Assembly: GCF_023716925.1 (NCBI RefSeq)
Contig: NZ_JAMQQG010000019.1
Location: 20,836 to 84,835, forward strand
Length of the DNA: 64,000 nucleotides
Source of the DNA: Frankia sp. R82
GTDB lineage: Bacteria > Actinomycetota > Actinomycetes > Frankiales > Frankiaceae
Reading direction: 5' to 3'
Shown here piece by piece: positions 58,802 through 64,000 of the stretch. How positions within the stretch are numbered: position 1 is the first letter of the stretch; every line of letters starts with the position of its first letter. A program made the translations under genes and the position numbers. Under the pieces are notes generated by a model that was not told the origin of the DNA, did no database searches, and saw nothing but the letters and a program-made list of their open reading frames with translations.

Positions 58802-61710
58802 GAGAGCCCAGTGCCCGTCCCCGCCGACGCCGGCTTGCCACCGCTGGGCAGATGCTGGGTCGGCTGGTGGGGGCCCTGGTCGCCTTGGTGGCGCTGATCG
58901 CGCTGGTCGGCGGCCTGCCCTGGGGGCTGTGGCATTTCATCGGCTGGCCCCTGCCCCATCATGTGCCGTCCTGGTCGGAGATCTCGGCGCGGCTGACCGG
59001 GCCGATGGACGACAGCCTCCTGCTGGACATCCTCGCCACCTTGCTGTGGCCGCTGTGGGCCGCGTTCGCCCTCTCGGTGGCCGCAGCGGTACCGGACGTT
59101 GTGCGCGAAGCACGCTGGCCCAGCCACGGCCCTCTGCTGCCCAGTGGCGGCCTGCGAGGGCTGGCCACCTTCTTGCTGGGCACCGTGCTGCTCGTCGCCC
59201 TGCACTCCCGCAGCACCCTCACCCTGACCGCCGGGCCCCCCGCCGCACCAGCGACCGCCACCGCGCCCGCCGCCCCCCAGCTCATCACCGTCGCCAGGCT
59301 CGACACGGGCGGCACGACACTGCCGGCCGCCGCGCCCGGGACCGTGGTCGTGCAACTGCCGCACGGCGGCGTGTACGACAGCCTGTGGCGCATCGCCGAC
59401 CGCGCCCTGGGAGACGGTGCCCGCTGGCCGCAAATCTGGGCCCTCAACCACGGCGTGACCCAAGCCGACGGACGCGCGCTCACCCAGCCCGCGCTGATCC
59501 GCCCCGGCTGGGTGCTCCACCTGCCCGCCCAGCCCACCCTGACCGCGCCTTCCACCGGCCAAGCGCCCTCCCACCCCACCACGTCGCCCCCACCCGCGAC
59601 CGCCAGCCCACCCGAGCCAGGCCGGGCCGCCAGCCCGGCGCCCACGACCAGCCCGCCCGGCATCCCCAGTACCCCGCCGTCAGCAGACAGCCGCCCATCG
59701 GCCAGACCGACCACACCCACAGGGGTGCGTCCGACCTCACCGGCCACGCCGCCGACACCTCCGGCCGCTCCGGCTCCCGCACAGCCGCCGGGAATCCACC
59801 TGCCCTCCGGGGCCTACCTCGGCGTCGGCACGGTCGCTCTGCTGATGGTCGCGGTGTTCTCCGCGCGGCTGTGGCGCCGCCGGCAGTACGTGCCCGGCAG
59901 CGGCGTCCGCGACGACCTCGACGAAGGCCCCGTCATCCGCCAGTTGGCCGTCGCCTACGACGCCGCCACCGCTCAGTCCGACGATGTCGGCGACTCGGTC
60001 GTCGTGCGCCCTCCGGGCGACCCGCACGTCACCGGTCGCCGCCACGCCGCCGCCACGGCCGCCACCCACGCCGCCCCGCCCGGCAGGCGGCACGTCGGAA
60101 CCAGCCCCGACGGTCAGCCCCTCGCCCTCGACCTGGCTGCCGCCCACGGCCTGGGCCTGATCGGCCCCGGTGCCGACGATGCGATCCGCGCCCTGCTCCT
60201 CGCTCTGCTCGCCGACCGCCACCAGCCCGACACGGCCCCCGTGGAGATCCTCATTCCGGTGACGGACGCACGGCGGCTCCTCGGCGAGGAGGCTGCCGCC
60301 GACCCACCGCAGCGGCTGCACATCGTCGCGGACCTGTCCACGTTGTTGAACCGGGCGGAAGCCGACGTACTCACCCGGGCGCGCCTGGCCACGGCCGGTG
60401 AGGACACCGGCCGCTCCGCCCTGGTCCTCATCGCCGCCCCCGACCAGACCTCCGCTCGCAGGTTGCAAGCCGTGCTCGACAACGGCAGCCCTTTCAATGT
60501 GCTCGGGATCCTTTACGGGCAGTGGCGGCCCGGGGCCACCGCCCGGATACGTCCCGACGGGGTGGTCGGCGCCGCCAGCCCCGACATCGCCGCTGCCCTG
60601 GTCGGCAGCAGGCTGTTCACCCTGCCCGCCGCCGATACCGCAGGCCTCCTCGACCTGCTCGCCGACGCCGACGCCCCCGCCAGCAACCAGGAGGCGTACC
60701 GGCAGGCAAACCCTACCCAGGGGCCCCCGCCCCCACGCCCTACCTCCGCGCCGCCCCCCGCTAGCCCCACCCCCAGCCCCGCAGCGACACCACCCGCTGA
60801 CCAGCCAGGACCCGACAAGCCGCCAGCCACCGGCTGGCTGCCACCGGACACCAGCAGCACCCCGACCCTGGGCGAAGCCACCAGCGCGGTGCCACCGCCG
60901 GCCGATCCTCCGGTAGAACCGCAACGTCCACCGCGGGCAACCACACCGCTACTACTCACCCTGCTCGGCCGACTACAGCTGCTGCACCGGCCGGAACCGG
61001 ACGGCGACTACCAGACAGTGGACGGCATCGGCACCAAAGGCCGGGCCATCCTCGCCTACCTCGCCGCCCATCCCGACGGCACCAGCCGCACGGCGATCAT
61101 CGACGCCCTCTGGCCCGACGACGGCAAACCCCAACGTCAACGAGAGAACAGGTTCTACGCCGCAATCAGCCAGCTGCGCCGCATCGTCGCCGCGGCCAGC
61201 GGCATGGACGTCCTCACCCAGCAGGACGGCCGCTGGCAGCTGCGGCACGACCTGCTCACCGTCGACCTCTGGCAAGCCCAGGCGGCCCTCGACGCCCACC
61301 GACAGGCAACCAGCACCACCGACCAGCTCGCCGCCCTCCTCCCGCTCACCACCCTTTACACCGGCCACCTGACCGACGACCTCACCGACGCCTGGGCCGA
61401 AACCCACCGCGAACATCTACGCCGCAGCGTCGCCGACGCACTCGCCAGCACCACCAGCACCATCCAGGACGACAGCCCCCAGCGCCTTCAACTCCTCGAA
61501 ACTCTGCGCCGCCTCGACCCCTACAACGAACAGCTCCACCTCGACCTTGCCCACGCCCAGACCCGCCTCGGCCAGCACCACGCCGCCGCAGCCACCTACC
61601 ACCACCTCATCACCGCTCTGGCCGAAATCGGCGAACGACCCACATCCGACACCCAGAACGCCTTCCAGAAACTCGCTCAGTCCGCCCCACCCAGTACTCA
61701 GTCCGCCTGA
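58798..61710 (+). CDS. Membrane LysM-BTAD protein closing the Tad operon
   Basis: A 970-residue protein. N-terminal membrane helices (about 15-45, 80-140), an extracytoplasmic LysM-like segment (VYDSLWRIADRALGDGARW then IWALNHG, about 190-240), a long Pro/Thr/Ser-rich region, another membrane helix (YLGVGTVALLMVAVFSARLW, about 341-360), then a cytoplasmic part ending in a BTAD-type winged-helix and TPR domain (TPLLLTLLGRLQLL, TKGRAILAYLAAHPDG, RENRFYAAISQLRRIVAAAS, about 720-965). The DNA-binding-like end in SARP regulators controls transcription; here, tethered to the membrane, it may couple wall sensing to gene control. Similar proteins accompany actinobacterial Tad loci, as I recall. Confidence 0.8.
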   Translation: MREPSARPRRRRLATAGQMLGRLVGALVALVALIALVGGLPWGLWHFIGWPLPHHVPSWSEISARLTGPMDDSLLLDILATLLWPLWAAFALSVAAAVPDVVREARWPSHGPLLPSGGLRGLATFLLGTVLLVALHSRSTLTLTAGPPAAPATATAPAAPQLITVARLDTGGTTLPAAAPGTVVVQLPHGGVYDSLWRIADRALGDGARWPQIWALNHGVTQADGRALTQPALIRPGWVLHLPAQPTLTAPSTGQAPSHPTTSPPPATASPPEPGRAASPAPTTSPPGIPSTPPSADSRPSARPTTPTGVRPTSPATPPTPPAAPAPAQPPGIHLPSGAYLGVGTVALLMVAVFSARLWRRRQYVPGSGVRDDLDEGPVIRQLAVAYDAATAQSDDVGDSVVVRPPGDPHVTGRRHAAATAATHAAPPGRRHVGTSPDGQPLALDLAAAHGLGLIGPGADDAIRALLLALLADRHQPDTAPVEILIPVTDARRLLGEEAAADPPQRLHIVADLSTLLNRAEADVLTRARLATAGEDTGRSALVLIAAPDQTSARRLQAVLDNGSPFNVLGILYGQWRPGATARIRPDGVVGAASPDIAAALVGSRLFTLPAADTAGLLDLLADADAPASNQEAYRQANPTQGPPPPRPTSAPPPASPTPSPAATPPADQPGPDKPPATGWLPPDTSSTPTLGEATSAVPPPADPPVEPQRPPRATTPLLLTLLGRLQLLHRPEPDGDYQTVDGIGTKGRAILAYLAAHPDGTSRTAIIDALWPDDGKPQRQRENRFYAAISQLRRIVAAASGMDVLTQQDGRWQLRHDLLTVDLWQAQAALDAHRQATSTTDQLAALLPLTTLYTGHLTDDLTDAWAETHREHLRRSVADALASTTSTIQDDSPQRLQLLETLRRLDPYNEQLHLDLAHAQTRLGQHHAAAATYHHLITALAEIGERPTSDTQNAFQKLAQSAPPSTQSA

Positions 61711-62073
61711 CCACAACGCTTCCGGCCACGGATTCAGCAGCGCAGCCGCCCGACCTAACCCGCCTGTCCACCCCTCGCTCCAAACCGGAACGCATGCTCC
61801 CGCGCACTATCATCAGCCCTCGGCGCCGCATTCACCACACCGTCCTGGTCGGTACGGCTTTCTGGATGAACGGCAAGCCGCTGCGCAGCAAACCCATAGG
61901 CTGCAAGCCGGCCGCACGACAGCTCGACCAGCCCGTCCGCCAGCTGCGGCGATACCCAGAGAGCTGCCCTACCCAAGTACAGCCGACCACCACTGCTCAG
62001 GCAGTGCTCATTTTCGGTGGCCGCTGTTCATCTTGAGCCGACCCCTACAGCGATTGTAGGAATCGGTTGGAGA

Positions 62074-62249
62074 TGGCCACTCCGAGCTGGCAGGACACGG
62101 TGGTTGGCCAGCGCCGGTGCGCCGGCGACCGTCGGTGTTGGCCAGCGCTGGCGGTGCCAGCGCGATGCACAGCAAGGCCCTGACCAGCGGATTGGCCAAG
62201 TAGGTCGGGTTCTGGCCATGCAGTGGCCAAGTAGCCCGGCGAGTGGCCA
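62074..62249. repeat. Cluster of seven TGGCCA palindromic hexamers
   Basis: Starts at 62074, 62105, 62139, 62193, 62213, 62224 and 62244. Extended forms recur: TTGGCCAGCG twice, TGGCCAAGTAG twice, TGGCCATG twice. This density is far above chance and suggests iterons or a multi-site operator. Confidence 0.6.
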
Positions 62250-62259
62250 TGTAGATCCG

Positions 62260-62283
62260 ATCCCTACAGCGATCCCTACAGCC
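62260..62283 (+). repeat. 12-bp tandem repeat
   Basis: ATCCCTACAGCG followed directly by ATCCCTACAGCC; a related CCCCTACAGCGAT occurs at about 62042. Confidence 0.6.
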
Positions 62284-62655
62284 CACCGGACCTCCCACTG
62301 GACCCCCCACCGGCGGGCCTGTAAACACGGGTGGGCGAGCGAAGCGCCGCTGGTGCAGGTCAGGGGAGGTGTGACGCCCACCCAAGCACTCCGCGACTTA
62401 ATAGCGAGGCTACGAGCTGATAGTCGATGGGGGGTTGGGTCGTTGCCGCTCGACTGCATTCGCGTGGAGCCTGTGGTCTACCTGATCCCGCAATTTATTG
62501 TTTGCCATACGGGCAGGCTTGCATGTTTTCTATTTCCTCTTTCCTTTTAATTTCCAGCCGTCCTCCTCCCCTTCCTTCTCTTTTCGGTTTCTGGTTCCTA
62601 GCTATCAAATCTGCAGTTCCGGGTGTCGCTTCCGTTATTGATCCGTCGTCCAAGG

Positions 62656-62688
62656 AATCGTGATTTAGCTCTCCAAAGAATCACGATT
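62656..62688. promoter_or_regulatory. Inverted repeat upstream of 62799 gene, possible operator
   Basis: AATCGTGATT at 62656-62665 and its reverse complement AATCACGATT at 62679-62688, centres 23 bp apart (about two helical turns), each within a larger imperfect direct repeat. It lies 110 bp before the start of the next gene. Confidence 0.5.
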
Positions 62689-62798
62689 TAGCGGACGATT
62701 GGGGGTTGCGTTCGGGCGTGCATGGGTAGAGAATTAGATATCGACACCGGGAGCGGGAAAGTGTCCCCCGGGAGTTCCCAAAGCAAAGGAGAGACCTC

Positions 62799-63602
62799 GT
62801 GGCCAATGGCGCTTTTTCTTCGGACACACCGTCGGATCTCCCGAGTGCGAGAGTCCAGCCGGAGGACATGGCGAGAGTAACGGCGGACGACTGGCGTGCG
62901 ATTCAAACCAAGGCGGGCAAGTTCTGCCGCGTTGTTGACTCGATCTACTCGCGCAAGCGGATGGATGGAAACGCGACCGTTGCGGGCGGAAAGTACGGCA
63001 CGGCTGATGTGCGCGACGATGTCACGCAGGATGCCGTATTGCTGTTCGCCCAACTTCTAGGGAAGATCATCCGCGAGTTTGAGCCTGTCACCTACTCCGT
63101 GGCCACGCGGGAGCCTGATTCGTGGCTCTACGTCACAAGGCAAGGCGGGAGCTTCATTGCCACGCGTGACAGTATCCAGTACACCGCCGTGCGGGATGCC
63201 GCCCGACGCAACGGATACCGCATCGACAAAAATCCCGATGACATTGACGCCACGCCCGGGGCGCAGCAGATCAAGGCCATTTCCCGTATGGAGTTCGTAG
63301 CCGTAACGACGCACCTTGCCACCAACAGTGAAGTTGTCTGGGGACTGGCGTTCGGTGACGGCAGGGACTTCCCTGTCCTCGCGGACATACTCGGCGAAGG
63401 AAGTAAGGCCGATGACCTGGGACGAACAGGCATCCTTTCCAACGTGGCACAGAAGCGCCACGGGGGCGCCTACGGTTCCCGCCGCGCCATCATCCGTACC
63501 CGCGACGCTGCCCTGGCAGAGCTCCGGGATCTGTCCGAACGGGCGGATTCAGTGCGAGAAATAATCACCTATCGTGCTGCGCGGGACGGCAAGGAAGGCT
63601 GA
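62799..63602 (+). CDS. Unrecognised protein; weak sigma-factor-like pattern
   Basis: A 267-residue protein not assigned to a family. The segment YGTADVRDDVTQDAVLLFAQ looks like sigma region 2 (D-D-x-x-Q-D), and RRAIIRTRDAALAELRDL may be a late helix, but no clear region 4 is seen. GTG 62799 follows AAAGGAGA at 6 nt. The gene has noticeably lower GC than its neighbours and is isolated between repeats, suggesting a plasmid or integrated-element origin. It ends at a strong hairpin. Confidence 0.6.
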   Translation: MANGAFSSDTPSDLPSARVQPEDMARVTADDWRAIQTKAGKFCRVVDSIYSRKRMDGNATVAGGKYGTADVRDDVTQDAVLLFAQLLGKIIREFEPVTYSVATREPDSWLYVTRQGGSFIATRDSIQYTAVRDAARRNGYRIDKNPDDIDATPGAQQIKAISRMEFVAVTTHLATNSEVVWGLAFGDGRDFPVLADILGEGSKADDLGRTGILSNVAQKRHGGAYGSRRAIIRTRDAALAELRDLSERADSVREIITYRAARDGKEG

Positions 63603-63618
63603 CGGTCCGAAAGTCCTC

Positions 63619-63659
63619 GCGGAGAGGGTACCGGGAGATTCCCCCGGTACCCTCTCCGC
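63619..63659 (+). terminator. Strong 17-bp hairpin after the 62799 gene
   Basis: Perfect arms 63619-63635 and 63643-63659 with a 7-nt loop, followed by ATTTCT. It starts 17 nt after the stop codon, so it is a likely intrinsic terminator. Confidence 0.8.
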
Positions 63660-63680
63660 ATTTCTGTACCGCTTTCCCCG

Positions 63681-64000
63681 CCGGACGGTCGGAGCGCTTC
63701 CCAGCGCGTAACAAGGTAGAGGGCAGAAACAGCCGCCCACCTACCCGCCAGGAAAAACGGTGCCTCCCGGCCGGACGGTCGGAGCGCTTCCCAGCGCGTA
63801 ACAAGGTAGAGGGCAGAAACAGCCGCCCACCTACCCGCCAGGAAAAACGGTGCCTCCCGGCCGGACGGTCGGAGCGCTTCCCAGCGCGTAACAAGGTAGA
63901 GGGCAGAAACAGCCGCCCACCTACCCGCCAGGAAAAACGGTGCCTCCCGGCCGGACGGTCGGAGCGCTTCCCAGCGCGTAACAAGGTAGAGGGCAGAAAC
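63681..64000. repeat. Perfect 90-bp tandem repeat array, cut by window end
   Basis: Units start at 63681, 63771, 63861 and 63951; the last is truncated. The complete copies are identical. The unit has a short dyad (GCGCT-TCCC-AGCGC) and no gene. The 90-nt period keeps open frames through the array on both strands, including a 30-residue repeat on the minus strand, but nothing supports translation. Confidence 0.9.

Larger units (their letters stand above)
61711..62798. other. 1.09-kb gene-poor region rich in short repeats
   Basis: No convincing gene. It contains seven TGGCCA hexamers in 176 bp (62074-62249), a 12-bp tandem repeat (62260-62283), an AT-richer segment from about 62480, and a 10-bp inverted repeat (62656-62688) upstream of the next gene. 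This could be a replication origin, attachment region or large promoter area. Confidence 0.55.

Noticed and set aside
58623..60401. 592-codon frame over the LysM-BTAD gene
   Set aside because: Arg/Pro-rich shadow in another frame; the LysM and BTAD domains are in the annotated frame.
63701..63720. 16S rRNA 3' end, because each repeat contains GTAACAAGGTA
   Set aside because: Only an 11-nt match; the flanks do not match 16S rRNA and the copies are tandem.
63681..64000. CRISPR array
   Set aside because: The units are identical head to tail, with no variable spacers and no cas genes nearby.

Overview
The window is GC-rich DNA with many GTG starts, ATGA-type stop/start overlaps, XRE/TPR regulators, Tad-pilus genes and FxLD-lanthipeptide genes. 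This points to a filamentous actinomycete (Frankia or Streptosporangiales/Streptomyces-like; the genus cannot be fixed from the sequence alone). It reads as an accessory region: specialised-metabolism cassettes, a mobile/defence-like island, and a Tad locus.

Region 1 (1-6.6 kb): the 3' end of an RdgB/HAM1 NTP pyrophosphatase, a NYN-LOTUS protein, an MFS exporter, a first FxLD-type PIMT-like methyltransferase, an XRE/TPR regulator and a pterin carbinolamine dehydratase. Region 2 (6.9-14.9 kb): an FxLD class I lanthipeptide cluster with a second PIMT-like methyltransferase, a 51-aa precursor (8380-8535), a 35-bp hairpin, LanB, LanC, a stand-alone thiopeptide-type (SpaB_C-like) protein and a phosphotransferase-fold protein. 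Region 3 (15.1-18.9 kb): an alpha/beta hydrolase and a tightly overlapping radical SAM / unknown / 35-aa ORF / P-loop kinase cassette.

Region 4 (18.9-37.4 kb): an island bracketed by the N-terminal (18941-19039) and C-terminal (about 37051-37412) pieces of a NUDIX gene. Inside are a coiled-coil TIR protein, a protein with a HEPN-like R-x4-H motif, a PIN-like (DUF4935-type) protein, another truncated NUDIX gene, two intact NUDIX genes, a Tn554-like TnpA/B/C set, a divergent trio of large tyrosine recombinases, and a TIR-ATPase-TIR protein.

Region 5 (37.6-49.7 kb): a B12-binding-type radical SAM protein, nucleotidyltransferase, aldo/keto reductase and EEP-family enzyme; then a helical protein, a degenerate radical SAM protein and a third PIMT-like methyltransferase; then a DUF574-type methyltransferase, two PHP-domain paralogues (one degenerate), a small membrane protein and a histidine phosphatase. 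Region 6 (50.6-61.7 kb): a Tad/Flp pilus locus ending in a membrane LysM-BTAD protein. Region 7 (61.7-64 kb): a repeat-rich gene-poor stretch, an unrecognised gene with a strong hairpin after it, and perfect 90-bp tandem repeats running off the end.

The most striking signal joins regions 1, 2, 3 and 5. Six copies of a 52-53 nt composite element (CAGGTCA, 17-18 nt, GAA-N7-TTC, 7 nt, GGGGAATG) lie upstream of both FxLD methyltransferases, the XRE/TPR regulator, both intact radical SAM genes and the degenerate radical SAM cassette. All six point at the downstream gene. I infer one regulon, possibly run by the XRE/TPR protein, spread over 40 kb and interrupted by the NUDIX-bounded island.
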